Shown here: positions 34,452 to 42,035 of the stretch, piece by piece
How the letters are laid out: every line of letters begins with the position of its first letter
Position numbering within the stretch: position 1 is the first letter of the stretch
Assembly: GCA_012270585.1 (NCBI GenBank)
Contig: JAAXIB010000037.1
Location: 1-42,091, forward strand
DNA length: 42,091 nucleotides
From: Nitrospirales bacterium
Lineage (GTDB): Bacteria > Nitrospirota > Nitrospiria > Nitrospirales > UBA8639
Direction: 5' to 3'
Program-made: the position numbers and the translations under genes
Notes under the pieces: generated by a model
What the model saw: the letters and a program-made list of their open reading frames with translations, nothing else
What the model was told of the DNA's origin: nothing
The model's database searches: none

Positions 34452-34469
34452 GCAGGCGGCCACGCCTGC
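34452..34469. repeat. perfect hairpin GCAGGCG/CGCCTGC
   Basis: A 7-bp stem with a GCCA loop in the gap between the zinc-ribbon promoter and mutM. No T run. The gap 34217-34677 otherwise holds the promoter and the two large repeats listed here. Confidence 0.6.
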
Positions 34470-34499
34470 ATGAGGGATTGGTATGAAAATAGCACCTTC

Positions 34500-34566
34500 T
34501 GTCATTCCCGACGCTTGTCCTCGACGTTTGTAATCGAGGATCTAAATCGGGAATCCAGTGTCTTTT
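34500..34566 (+). repeat. nested-palindrome repeat, family TGTCAT, copy with CCTCGA inner stem
   Basis: Begins TGTCATTCCCGA and ends GAATCCAGTGTCTTTT. Outer stem ATTCCCGA / TCGGGAAT; inner stem CCTCGA (34519-34524) / TCGAGG (34534-34539) with a nine-base loop CGTTTGTAA. Compared with the 33337 copy, the third inner-stem base pair has changed on both arms (C-G to T-A). Confidence 0.85.
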
Positions 34567-34604
34567 GTCTTCACGGACGAAAAAACCTCTGGATCCTTAT
34601 TGAT

Positions 34605-34649
34605 CCCTGGATCCCCGATCGAGTCGGGGACAAGCGTCGAGGATGACAG
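34605..34649 (-). repeat. TGTCAT-family repeat, inverted, upstream of mutM
   Basis: On the minus strand it begins TGTCATCCTCGACGCTTG and ends GGATCCAGGG, with stem CCCCGA / TCGGGG and loop CTCGA. A fragment (CCTCTGGATCC) lies at 34587-34597. It faces the 34500 copy and ends 29 bases before the mutM start. Confidence 0.8.
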
Positions 34650-34677
34650 ATTGGAGAGAGACGCCTGGAGAATTGCG

Positions 34678-35505
34678 ATGCCGGAACTTCCCGAAGCCGA
34701 AGTGGTTCGACGACAACTACAGGCGGCCGTGGTCGGGTCCACGATCGATCATATCTGGATCGGACGCGACGATATCATCCGAGAAGGCATCGAGTCCCTC
34801 TCCTGGTATGCCGGCGCTCGCGTCGCGGAGGTGCAGCGGCATGGCAAGAGCGTCGTCCTGGTCTGCGAGCGAGGCGCCGGGAAACGGGTGGTGGTGACGG
34901 AACTCGGCATGACGGGCCTGTTGCTCTTCGCGCGGGAATCGGTTCCGAACGCGAAGCACGTGCATATGATCATGAGGCTGGCACACGGGCCGCAACCGGC
35001 GCTGTGGTATTGGAACGCCCGTCGATTCGGCAGGCTGTTTCTCCTGGATCAGAAGGCCTGGAGCGTGTATCGCCAACGCCGCTTTGGCCGTGATCCGTTT
35101 GCGATGGCCGGTGCGGAGTTTGTGGACCTGATCAAATCCTGCCGTGGTCGGGTCAAGGCCGTGTTGTTGAACCAACACCGGATCGCCGGCATCGGGAACA
35201 TCTACGCCAATGAGGTGCTGTTTCGATCCGGCATCCATCCTCACGCTCGCGGGTGCCGGTTGTCGAAGCCAAGAATCCGCACGTTGTTTGAAACCATGCA
35301 ACGCGTGCTGGAGGAAGCGATCCTCATGGGCGGCTCGTCGGTTCGCAGTTTTGTCGCGCCGGATGGGACCCGAGGACGATTCCAAAGCCGGCACCTGGTG
35401 TATCAAAAAAAAGACGCGCCCTGTCCGAACGGATGTGGGACCATGATTCGAGGCCTCATGGATGAACGCTCGTCGTTTGTGTGCCCGGCCTGCCAGAAGC
35501 GGTAA
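34678..35505 (+). CDS. mutM: formamidopyrimidine-DNA glycosylase (Fpg/MutM)
   Basis: Removes 8-oxoguanine and other oxidised purines from DNA and nicks the site. 275 residues from ATG 34678; the frame is open to 34558 through repeats, but the catalytic N-terminal Pro must follow Met directly (MPELPEAEVVRRQL: Pro2, Glu3). Lys57 is in QRHGKSVVL; TELGMTGLLL follows. The helix-two-turn-helix part has NQHRIAGIGNIYANEVLFRS. The zinc finger at the C-terminus has CPNGC and CPACQKR with the family Arg before it (ERSSFV). GGAG lies upstream of the ATG. With mutS it forms the DNA-repair content of the window. Confidence 0.97.
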   Translation: MPELPEAEVVRRQLQAAVVGSTIDHIWIGRDDIIREGIESLSWYAGARVAEVQRHGKSVVLVCERGAGKRVVVTELGMTGLLLFARESVPNAKHVHMIMRLAHGPQPALWYWNARRFGRLFLLDQKAWSVYRQRRFGRDPFAMAGAEFVDLIKSCRGRVKAVLLNQHRIAGIGNIYANEVLFRSGIHPHARGCRLSKPRIRTLFETMQRVLEEAILMGGSSVRSFVAPDGTRGRFQSRHLVYQKKDAPCPNGCGTMIRGLMDERSSFVCPACQKR

Positions 35506-35527
35506 GCGAAAGGCGCATACCTTTTTC

Positions 35528-35556
35528 TTGTGGGTCTGCGCCCCCTTTGTTAGAAT
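35528..35556 (+). promoter_or_regulatory. candidate promoter of phoH
   Basis: TTGTGG (35528-35533), 17-base spacer, TAGAAT (35551-35556; five of six). Transcription would begin near 35563, within a couple of bases of the likely GTG start at 35565, so the message would be leaderless or nearly so. Confidence 0.45.
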
Positions 35557-35564
35557 ACGGGAAC

Positions 35565-36563
35565 GTGTCTCCTTTGGACCAACACCTGAAAAAAGTCTCA
35601 CTGCGTGAAGGGGTCGATCTATCCAACCTGTTCGGCCCGAGAGACTTGCATCTCCGGTTGATCGAAGACGGCCTGCACGTGCGCGTGTCGGCCCGCGGCA
35701 ACGAGGTGACCCTGGAAGGGCCGCCTGAAGCGGTCGGGCGGGCCGAGGGGCTTCTGTACGAGTTGGCCGAACGCACGATCGGCCGGCGTCAGATACGATC
35801 GGAAGACGTCACCCGCGCCCTCAAGGCGGCGGAAACCGACCAACCCGAAACGTCTTCCTTCTTGGACACGGCTCACGTTCTCACTCCCAAAGGGTGGGTG
35901 GTTCCGAAGACCCCCTCGCAGCAGATGTATCTCGAGGCCATCCGGCAACATGACCTGGTGATGGGCATTGGTCCGGCGGGAACGGGGAAGACGTACATGG
36001 CCATGGCCATGGCGCTTGCGGCGCTGACGAAAAAGGAAGTGCAACGGATCGTCCTGGCTCGTCCGGCCGTGGAAGCCGGTGAGCGATTGGGCTTTCTCCC
36101 GGGCGACATGTTCGCCAAGGTGCATCCGTACCTGCGGCCTTTGTATGACGCCTTGTATGCCATGATGGACATGGAACGGGCGAATCGCCTGATCGAACGC
36201 GGGGACATCGAAATGGCTCCCCTGGCGTTTATGCGGGGTCGGACCCTGAACGATGCGTTCGTCATTCTGGACGAGGCCCAGAATGCCACGGCGGAACAGA
36301 TGAAGATGTTTCTCACGCGGTTGGGCTTCAATTCCAAAGCCGTGGTGACGGGGGATATTACGCAGGTCGATTTGCCGCCGGACCGTCCCTCGGGCTTGAT
36401 TCAGGTTTCTGAAATCCTGCGAAACGTGGACGGGATCAAATTCGTGTATTTCCATGATCGCGACGTGGTCCGGCATCGATTGGTGCAGGATATTATCAAG
36501 GCCTACAACCAGCATGGAAACGGAACGGGCAAAGGTGCGGCTTCCGCAAGAGCCGATGAATGA
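35565..36563 (+). CDS. phoH: PhoH-like ATPase
   Basis: Cytosolic P-loop ATPase of the PhoH/YbeZ family, linked to RNA metabolism and ribosome quality. From GTG 35565 it has 332 residues, the family length; the frame is open to 35481 inside mutM. N-terminal KH-like domain (about 20-90: LRLIEDGLHVRVSARGNEVT), then TPKGWVVPKTPSQQMYLEAI, Walker A GPAGTGKTYMAMA (from Gly136), LARPAVEAGERLGFLPGD, Walker B FVILDEAQNAT, MFLTRLGFNSKAVVTGD and QVDLPPDRPSGL. It forms the conserved phoH-ybeY pair. No clear ribosome binding site. Confidence 0.95.
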   Translation: MSPLDQHLKKVSLREGVDLSNLFGPRDLHLRLIEDGLHVRVSARGNEVTLEGPPEAVGRAEGLLYELAERTIGRRQIRSEDVTRALKAAETDQPETSSFLDTAHVLTPKGWVVPKTPSQQMYLEAIRQHDLVMGIGPAGTGKTYMAMAMALAALTKKEVQRIVLARPAVEAGERLGFLPGDMFAKVHPYLRPLYDALYAMMDMERANRLIERGDIEMAPLAFMRGRTLNDAFVILDEAQNATAEQMKMFLTRLGFNSKAVVTGDITQVDLPPDRPSGLIQVSEILRNVDGIKFVYFHDRDVVRHRLVQDIIKAYNQHGNGTGKGAASARADE

Positions 36564-36624
36564 ACGGGATTGCCCCTCCATGAATCCGGGCGAACGGTCT
36601 GTTCCTCGGACCCCGTAGTGATTC

Positions 36625-37080
36625 GTGTCCGTCAGTATTCAGTGTCGCTTGAAAAGTGTTTCGGTTCGCCGGGGGACGTTGCGTCGCGTCACCGGGAGAC
36701 TCTTGCGTCTTCTTGACGAGGCGGAGGCCGAAGTCTGTATCGGGCTGGTCGGCGACACGAAGATGCGACGGTTGAACCGGACGTATCGGCATCAGGATCG
36801 AACCACGGACGTGCTGGCGTTTGCGTATCGGGAAGCCCGGACCGGCGTGTCTGCCCTGCTCGGAGACGTCGTGATTTCGGTGCCCACGGCCAGGCGCCAG
36901 GCCAAAGCGTTCAGCCATTCCTTGGACGAAGAGATCCTGCGCTTGCTGATTCACGGCGTGCTGCATCTGGTCGGCTACGACCATGAGCGGAGCAGGCAAC
37001 AGGCCCGGCATATGCACCAAAAGGAAACGGAGCTTTTTGAAACATTCACCCCTGTGCCGTCATTGGTGGTTGAATCCTGA
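36625..37080 (+). CDS. ybeY: endoribonuclease YbeY
   Basis: Metal-dependent endoribonuclease for 16S rRNA 3'-end maturation and 70S quality control. 151 residues from GTG 36625. The zinc motif HGVLHLVGYDH is present with His110, His114 and His120. Family blocks before it: VGDTKMRRLNRTYRHQDRTT, DVLAFAYRE and LLGDVVISVPTARRQAKAF. It follows phoH by 61 bases without an obvious ribosome binding site. Confidence 0.95.
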   Translation: MSVSIQCRLKSVSVRRGTLRRVTGRLLRLLDEAEAEVCIGLVGDTKMRRLNRTYRHQDRTTDVLAFAYREARTGVSALLGDVVISVPTARRQAKAFSHSLDEEILRLLIHGVLHLVGYDHERSRQQARHMHQKETELFETFTPVPSLVVES

Positions 37081-37165
37081 TGCGTCAGCAAAAAAATGTC
37101 TTGGTTCGCTCATTCGTTGACATCCAGGGTCGGTATCCGGGCGAATGCAGGAAAAAAGGAAAAAA

Positions 37166-37226
37166 CCCTGGATCCTCGATTAAGATCCTCGATTACAAAC
37201 GTCGAGGACAGGCGTCGAGGATGACA
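37166..37226 (-). repeat. nested-palindrome repeat, family TGTCAT, CCTCGA form
   Basis: On the minus strand: TGTCATCCTCGACGCC at the start, inner stem CCTCGA / TCGAGG around CGTTTGTAA, outer stem ATCCTCGA / TCGAGGAT, ending CCAGGG. Here the outer stem has also switched from the CCCGA to the CCTCGA form on both sides. The gap 37081-37434 contains only this repeat and the two below. Confidence 0.85.
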
Positions 37227-37263
37227 GAAGGAGCAAAGGCACTGGATCCCCGATTGCCTTTGC

Positions 37264-37296
37264 TGTCATTCCTGCGAAAGCAGGAATCCAGGGTCG
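37264..37296 (+). repeat. TGTCAT-family repeat, short GAAA-loop form
   Basis: TGTC followed by a perfect 8-bp stem ATTCCTGC (37268-37275) / GCAGGAAT (37280-37287) closed by a GAAA tetraloop, then CCAGGGTC. It has the same ends as the long forms with a minimal hairpin in between. Confidence 0.85.
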
Positions 37297-37326
37297 TTGC
37301 CTTGCGAACGAAGGAAAAAGAAAAAC

Positions 37327-37401
37327 CCCTGGATCCTCGATTAAGATCCTCGATTACAAACGTCGAGGACAAACGTCGAGGACAAACGTCGAGGATGACA
37401 G
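37327..37401 (-). repeat. TGTCAT-family repeat with a 13-base tandem triplication
   Basis: Same inverted CCTCGA form as 37166-37226, but a 13-base unit (ACGTCGAGGACAA) is repeated: two full units and a third ending in GATGACA (about 37360-37400). It ends 34 bases before ftsY. Confidence 0.85.
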
Positions 37402-37434
37402 CAATGAGCGAACACAGACAAGGATCATGAACCC

Positions 37435-38352
37435 ATGGGCTGGCTTGATCGACTGAAAGAAGGGCTCGGAAAAACGCGAAAGGGCGTCCAGCGTTCGCTG
37501 ATGCAATTGATGGGACGTGGCCTCGACCCCGAGGTGTTGGAGGAAGTCGAAGCATCGTTGTTGGGAGCGGACGTCGGCGTTCGTACGGCGGATCGTTTGA
37601 TCGAACGGCTTCGGGCCACGGCAGGGGGAGATCCCCGGGAATCGATTCAGGAGTTGAAGCGGGCGATGGCGGACATCCTTGCGTCCGTGGAATCCAAGCC
37701 AATTGACGAACTCATCCGAACGGGTCCCAAGCCCTTCGTGATTTTGGCCGTGGGCGTCAATGGCGTGGGGAAAACCACGAGCATGGCGAAATTGGCCGGT
37801 CGGCTGCGCAAGCAAGGGTTGACCCCGCTCCTCGTCGCGGCGGATACCTTCCGGGCCGCGGCCATCGAACAGTTGGAGGTGTGGGGCAAGCGAATCGGGG
37901 CCGACGTGATCAAACACCGGCAAGGAGCGGACCCGTCGGCCGTGGTGTTTGACGGGCTTGCCGCTGCCAAAGCCAGGGGCGTGGACGTCATGTTGATCGA
38001 CACGGCCGGCCGGTTGCATACGAAAGTCAATTTGATGGATGAGCTGAAAAAAATGAAACGGGTGCTCGATCGTGAATGTCCCGGGGCTCCGCATGAAGTG
38101 TTGCTCACGCTTGACGGCACCATCGGGCAAAATGCAGTGGCTCAGGCCAGACAATTTCACGAAGCCGTGGGTGTCACGGGGTTGGCCCTCACGAAGCTGG
38201 ACGGCACGGCCAAAGGCGGGGTCGTGGTGGCCATTGCCGAGGAATTGGCCATTCCGGTGCGCCTGATCGGAATCGGCGAAAAGGAAGAAGACTTGCAGGA
38301 CTTTCACGCGCAAGCCTTTGCCGAGGCTCTCTTGGAGGTTCATCCCTCATGA
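37435..38352 (+). CDS. ftsY: signal recognition particle receptor FtsY
   Basis: SRP-receptor GTPase that docks ribosome-nascent-chain complexes at the inner membrane. 305 residues; the long acidic A domain of some FtsY proteins is missing, leaving the NG core. N domain: start [39 protein letters not shown] domain: G1 [16 protein letters not shown] (from Gly107), [18 protein letters not shown]3 [31 protein letters not shown]4 [13 protein letters not shown], and [19 protein letters not shown] lies upstream of the ATG. The stop overlaps the next start (ATGA). Confidence 0.96.
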   Translation: MGWLDRLKEGLGKTRKGVQRSLMQLMGRGLDPEVLEEVEASLLGADVGVRTADRLIERLRATAGGDPRESIQELKRAMADILASVESKPIDELIRTGPKPFVILAVGVNGVGKTTSMAKLAGRLRKQGLTPLLVAADTFRAAAIEQLEVWGKRIGADVIKHRQGADPSAVVFDGLAAAKARGVDVMLIDTAGRLHTKVNLMDELKKMKRVLDRECPGAPHEVLLTLDGTIGQNAVAQARQFHEAVGVTGLALTKLDGTAKGGVVVAIAEELAIPVRLIGIGEKEEDLQDFHAQAFAEALLEVHPS

Positions 38353-40487
38353 GAGCAGGCGTGACGATTGCAGGAGTATGGGGCATCAGCCTGCTCATGA
38401 GCCTGACCGTACAGGCTGCGGACGTCACCATTCGGCATCACGATTTGCACGTTGAACTCCGGCCCGGGAGTCACACGATCATTGCCCGCGATACGATCCA
38501 ATTGACCGGTCGTCCTGATGCCGGCCAGGTACTTCACGTGCGATTGAACCCGGATTTGGAAATTGAAGAAATTTTGTTGGCGGACGGCCCGTTACTCATT
38601 TGGGAAGAGGACTTGCCATCTGCCAAAAACAAAGCATCCGGAGGGACACGCACCATCGAAATCCGGCTGCCGGAGGCATCCTCTCCACCCGATACACTGA
38701 GTATATCCTATCGCGGTCGCATTCAGGATGCGCCCATGGCTACGCCGGGCCTACGGTTTGTGCGGCCGGACAGGACCTTGGGCTATATCGGTGAAGAGGG
38801 CGTCTATTTGACCTCGGAAACCTCCTGGTACCCTGAGATAACCGGGTCGTTCGCCACGTTTCGCGTCACGGCCATCGTGCCGGCGGGGTGGAGAACGGTC
38901 ACGCATGGTCAGGAAGTCTTGTTTACGGAAGGGAAGACCACGGTGACGTCCGAATGGAACGCGCGCGCCCGGACCGAAGCCCTGACGTTGGCTGCGAATC
39001 GATTCGTGAAACGGACATCTTGGTGGAAGGGCATCGAAATCGCGGTGTACGTCTTTCCCGAAGACGCGCACGTCGCCGAGCAGTACGTGGAAGCCACGAT
39101 GCGCTATCTCGATTGGTACACGAAACTGCTCGGCCCCTATCCCTTTCCCAAGTTCGCGGTCGTGGAAAATTTCTTTCCTAGCGGCATCGGGCTGCCGTCC
39201 TTCACGTTGCTGGGCAGCGGGATCATGAAGCGAGGCTATACTCAACCCTATTCCTTGGGGCATGAGGTCGTGCATTCGTGGATCGGGAACTCGGTGCATA
39301 ATCATTTCGAAACGGGCAATTGGGTGGAGGGACTGACGACCTATCTCGCAAACTATTACTACGACGAACAGACGGAGGGTGAGGACACGGCGCGCGCGCA
39401 TCGCAAACGGATGCTCATGGAATACAACTTGTACGTGCAGCCGGCCGACGACTATCCGGTGGTGAATTTTCATCATAAGGAGAACCGCGTAGATAACGCG
39501 ATCGGATATCAGAAGACCGCCATGGTGTTTCACATGTTGCGGCGCGAACTCGGCGACCGGAACTTTTTCCGGGCGATTCGAGCGATGATAGCCGGCTATT
39601 CGGGCGGGTATGCCGATTGGCCCCAACTCCAGCGGGCGTTTGAAGACGCATCGGGCAAGGAGTTGTCCTGGTTCTTCGACCAATGGGTGCGCGGAAGAGG
39701 GGCGCCGCACCTCCGCATTGCGCAAGCCCACGTCGAACCCGATCCTCGAACAGGCTATTGGGTAACCCTGACAGTGAAGCAAAAGGGCACGGCCTGTCGC
39801 TTGATCGTTCCGGTGGTGGTGCAGTTGGAACAGGGAGAGTATCGCACCGGGGTGGATATTCGAGGAAACGCACAAACCATGGCCCTGTGGGTCCCGGCCA
39901 AGCCCGTGCGGGTGCAACTCGATCCGGCGCATGAGACCTTTCGACGGCTCGACCGCCAAGCCATGAGTCCGCTACTCAATGCATGGGTTACGGACCAACG
40001 TCGAGCAGTGTTGTTGGCTTCGACCACGCCCGAATCCGAGCGGCAGAGCTTGAAGCCGGCGATAGACCGGATCCGATCGCAAAATGACGACACGGCCTGG
40101 TTGGATGAACGGACCGTCTCGGTCGGGGCGCAATCGGTGTTGGCCATGGGCCATCCCCAAACCAATCCATGGGTCGGCAGGATCCTGGAATGGTGCGGTC
40201 CTCGGGTCAAGCTGGGTGAAGAGAGCATCACGATTCAGGAGACCACGTACTCGGGTGATCACGTGGCCGTGCTGGTGAGTTGTCCCAATCCCACCCATCC
40301 CGGACACGTGGGCACGGTCTTCTTCGGATTCTCCCCAAAAGCCGTTCACGGGCTGTCCCGGTTGTTGTTTTTTTATGGATGGGATAGTTATCTTGTGTTT
40401 GAAAACAGAAGGGTCACGGTGCGCGGCTCCTTCGATCCACCAATGGAGGATCTGGCAGTTGCGTTACACGAGGACCAATTTCAATGA
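38349..40487 (+). CDS. exported M1-like zinc metallopeptidase
   Basis: 712 residues with an N-terminal signal peptide ([19 protein letters not shown], cleavage after VQA, about residue 24). An N-terminal beta-rich domain is followed by the catalytic part with zinc site HEVVHSW (His305, Glu306, His309) and Glu327 in GNWVEGLTTYLANYYY, as in M1 (gluzincin) aminopeptidases. The exopeptidase GAMEN motif is only partly kept (AVVEN before FFPSGIGLPSFTLLG). FFDQWVRGRGAPHLRI closes the catalytic region. An additional C-terminal domain of about 200 residues follows. Start overlaps ftsY (ATGA). Periplasmic or cell-surface peptidase; substrate unknown. Confidence 0.92.
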   Translation: MRAGVTIAGVWGISLLMSLTVQAADVTIRHHDLHVELRPGSHTIIARDTIQLTGRPDAGQVLHVRLNPDLEIEEILLADGPLLIWEEDLPSAKNKASGGTRTIEIRLPEASSPPDTLSISYRGRIQDAPMATPGLRFVRPDRTLGYIGEEGVYLTSETSWYPEITGSFATFRVTAIVPAGWRTVTHGQEVLFTEGKTTVTSEWNARARTEALTLAANRFVKRTSWWKGIEIAVYVFPEDAHVAEQYVEATMRYLDWYTKLLGPYPFPKFAVVENFFPSGIGLPSFTLLGSGIMKRGYTQPYSLGHEVVHSWIGNSVHNHFETGNWVEGLTTYLANYYYDEQTEGEDTARAHRKRMLMEYNLYVQPADDYPVVNFHHKENRVDNAIGYQKTAMVFHMLRRELGDRNFFRAIRAMIAGYSGGYADWPQLQRAFEDASGKELSWFFDQWVRGRGAPHLRIAQAHVEPDPRTGYWVTLTVKQKGTACRLIVPVVVQLEQGEYRTGVDIRGNAQTMALWVPAKPVRVQLDPAHETFRRLDRQAMSPLLNAWVTDQRRAVLLASTTPESERQSLKPAIDRIRSQNDDTAWLDERTVSVGAQSVLAMGHPQTNPWVGRILEWCGPRVKLGEESITIQETTYSGDHVAVLVSCPNPTHPGHVGTVFFGFSPKAVHGLSRLLFFYGWDSYLVFENRRVTVRGSFDPPMEDLAVALHEDQFQ

Positions 40488-40574
40488 ATGTGGAGGGAGG
40501 CCTGTTCCCCGCCTGTGTTTGTAGGGACAAGCCCCCGTGCCTGTCCGTAGTGAGGGAAAGGCATTCCTTCCTGG

Positions 40575-40665
40575 TTCCCCTCCTTTGTATGGAGGGGTGA
40601 GGGGAGGTAGAGAAGCTGGTCACGTTCTCTACCCCACCTGTCCTCCCCTTACAAAGGGGAGGGAA
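40575..40665. repeat. MITE-like nested inverted-repeat element, second copy type
   Basis: Ends TTCCCCTCCTTTGTATGG and CTTACAAAGGGGAGGGAA are inverted repeats of each other and match the ends of the element at 32338-32473. Inner arms GGTAGAGAA (40606-40614) and TTCTCTACC (40625-40633) with a ten-base loop are unlike the other element. Just before it, about 40519-40540, is a diverged GACGGC-type hairpin (GGACA/TGTCC arms). No gene seen in the gap 40488-40697. Confidence 0.75.
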
Positions 40666-40697
40666 AAGCATGTGTCTTATGCGGCCTGAGGGAGGCT

Positions 40698-41804
40698 ATG
40701 CCGAATCAATCAATGAGAAAAACTGGGACATGGTTGTGCATGGGCATGGTGGCGCTGTCTTGTCCTATCATGGCAGCAGGAACGCCGGCCTGGGCCGACG
40801 ACTCGCCGCCCGGTTCCGTCAAGGTCGAACGGCATTTGCGCAACGTCCGGCAACTGACCGCAGGCGGCAAAAATGCCGAAGCCTATTTTTCCTTTGACGG
40901 GTCGCGCCTGATTTTTCAATCCACCAAAGATCCGGCCAGCCAAACCCTCGGCGCGTGCTATCAGATGTACGTGATGGATTTGGACGGTGAAAATATCTAT
41001 CGGGTGAGTACGGGGTACGGTGCCACGACCTGCGGATACTTTTTCCCGGGAGGGCGACGGGTTCTGTATTCCTCGACCCATTTGGCCGGTTTGCAATGTC
41101 CGCCCAAGCCGGAGCGGGGCCCAAAATATCGCTGGGTCCTGGATGACTATGAAATTTTTTCCGTGCGCCTGGATGGCCGTGAACTCCATCGTCTCACGTT
41201 CTCGCCAGGATACGATGCGGAAGCGACCGTCTCGCCCAATGGGAAAAAAATCGTGTTTACATCGGTGCGGGACGGCGATATTGACCTGTATTCCATGAAT
41301 ATCGACGGAACCGGTCTCAAACGGCTCACCCATGACGTCGGCTACGACGGCGGGGCGTTCTACTCTCCGGACAGCAAGCGGGTCGTGTACCGGGCGCAAC
41401 ACCCCCAAACACCGGAGGAACGTGGAGCCTATCAGGAGTTACTGAGCCGGAATCTGGTGGAGCCGGGGAATCTGGAACTCTTCGTCATGAACGCCGACGG
41501 GTCAGGGAAGCGACAGGTGACAAAAAACGGCGCCTCCAACTTTGCGCCGTTTTTCCATCCCGACGGCCGACGGATTATTTTTTCGTCGAGTGGGCGGAAG
41601 GCCGCACAAGCAAAAGGCCGCCCGTCGTTCCATCTCTATCTTGTGAACGACGACGGCACGGGGTTGGACCAAATCACCGTTGAAGGACGCTTTAACAGCT
41701 TTCCGATGTTCTCTCCCGACGGCAAATTGCTGGTGTGGGTCTCCGACCGTAACGCCAAGGAGCCAGGCGAATACAACGTATTTCTCGCCGAGTGGGTTCC
41801 CTGA
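40698..41804 (+). CDS. exported TolB-like beta-propeller (PD40/WD40-like) protein
   Basis: 368 residues with a signal peptide (basic start, core WLCMGMVALSCPIMAAG, cleavage near AWA, about residue 33). Mature part: repeated TolB/PD40 propeller blades, for example NAEAYFSFDGSRLIFQST, EATVSPNGKKIVFTSVRDGD, GGAFYSPDSKRVVYRAQ, FAPFFHPDGRRIIFSSSG and FPMFSPDGKLLVWVSDRN, each with YVMDLDG/YSMNIDGTG-like strands. No peptidase domain is attached. GAGGGAGGC is just upstream of the ATG. It probably binds a protein partner or ligand in the periplasm; the M1 gene upstream is the only visible candidate partner, and the repeat-filled gap makes an operon uncertain. Confidence 0.9.
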   Translation: MPNQSMRKTGTWLCMGMVALSCPIMAAGTPAWADDSPPGSVKVERHLRNVRQLTAGGKNAEAYFSFDGSRLIFQSTKDPASQTLGACYQMYVMDLDGENIYRVSTGYGATTCGYFFPGGRRVLYSSTHLAGLQCPPKPERGPKYRWVLDDYEIFSVRLDGRELHRLTFSPGYDAEATVSPNGKKIVFTSVRDGDIDLYSMNIDGTGLKRLTHDVGYDGGAFYSPDSKRVVYRAQHPQTPEERGAYQELLSRNLVEPGNLELFVMNADGSGKRQVTKNGASNFAPFFHPDGRRIIFSSSGRKAAQAKGRPSFHLYLVNDDGTGLDQITVEGRFNSFPMFSPDGKLLVWVSDRNAKEPGEYNVFLAEWVP

Positions 41805-41814
41805 CCCCCCTTTC

Positions 41815-41850
41815 TGTCATCCCCGACTCAATTGAGGATCCAGTGTCTTT
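41815..41850 (+). repeat. TGTCAT-family repeat, short
   Basis: TGTCATCCCCGACTCAATTG at the start and GAGGATCCAGTGTCTTT at the end; the hairpin is short and imperfect. It lies 10 bases after the beta-propeller gene. Confidence 0.7.
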
Positions 41851-41855
41851 CCCCC

Positions 41856-41886
41856 TCTCCCTTTGGGAGAGGGTTGGGGTGAGGGC
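41856..41886. repeat. CCCTCTCCCTTTGGGAGAGGG hairpin
   Basis: CCCTCTCCC pairs with GGGAGAGGG around a short T-rich loop, followed by TTGGGGTGAGGG. The design recalls the ends of the MITE-like elements. Confidence 0.6.
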
Positions 41887-41951
41887 GGAGCGGGTACGGG
41901 TTGGAGGAACTGTCATCCAGAGCCTCACGAGGAATCTGCTTTTTCCCAATC

Positions 41952-42015
41952 TGTCATCCTCGATAATAAGACTTGGATCCCCGCTTACTACTGCGGGGAT
42001 GGATCCAGTGTCTTT
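41952..42015 (+). repeat. TGTCAT-family repeat
   Basis: TGTCATCCTCGATAATAAG at the start, an internal CCCCGC / GCGGGG stem around TTACTACT, and GGATCCAGTGTCTTT at the end. The preceding 41911-41940 (TGTCATCCAGAGCC to GGAATCTG) is a further, distinct hairpin repeat. Confidence 0.75.
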
Positions 42016-42035
42016 CCTTTTGCCTTTCCTCCTGC

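Noticed and set aside
34717-35601. Long minus-strand open frame opposite mutM (294 residues)
   Set aside because: It is the antisense shadow of a clearly coding gene, with no start context or recognisable motifs.
37327-37401. Short tandem repeats as a possible CRISPR array
   Set aside because: Units are 13 bases, directly adjacent with no spacers, and belong to a palindromic repeat copy.
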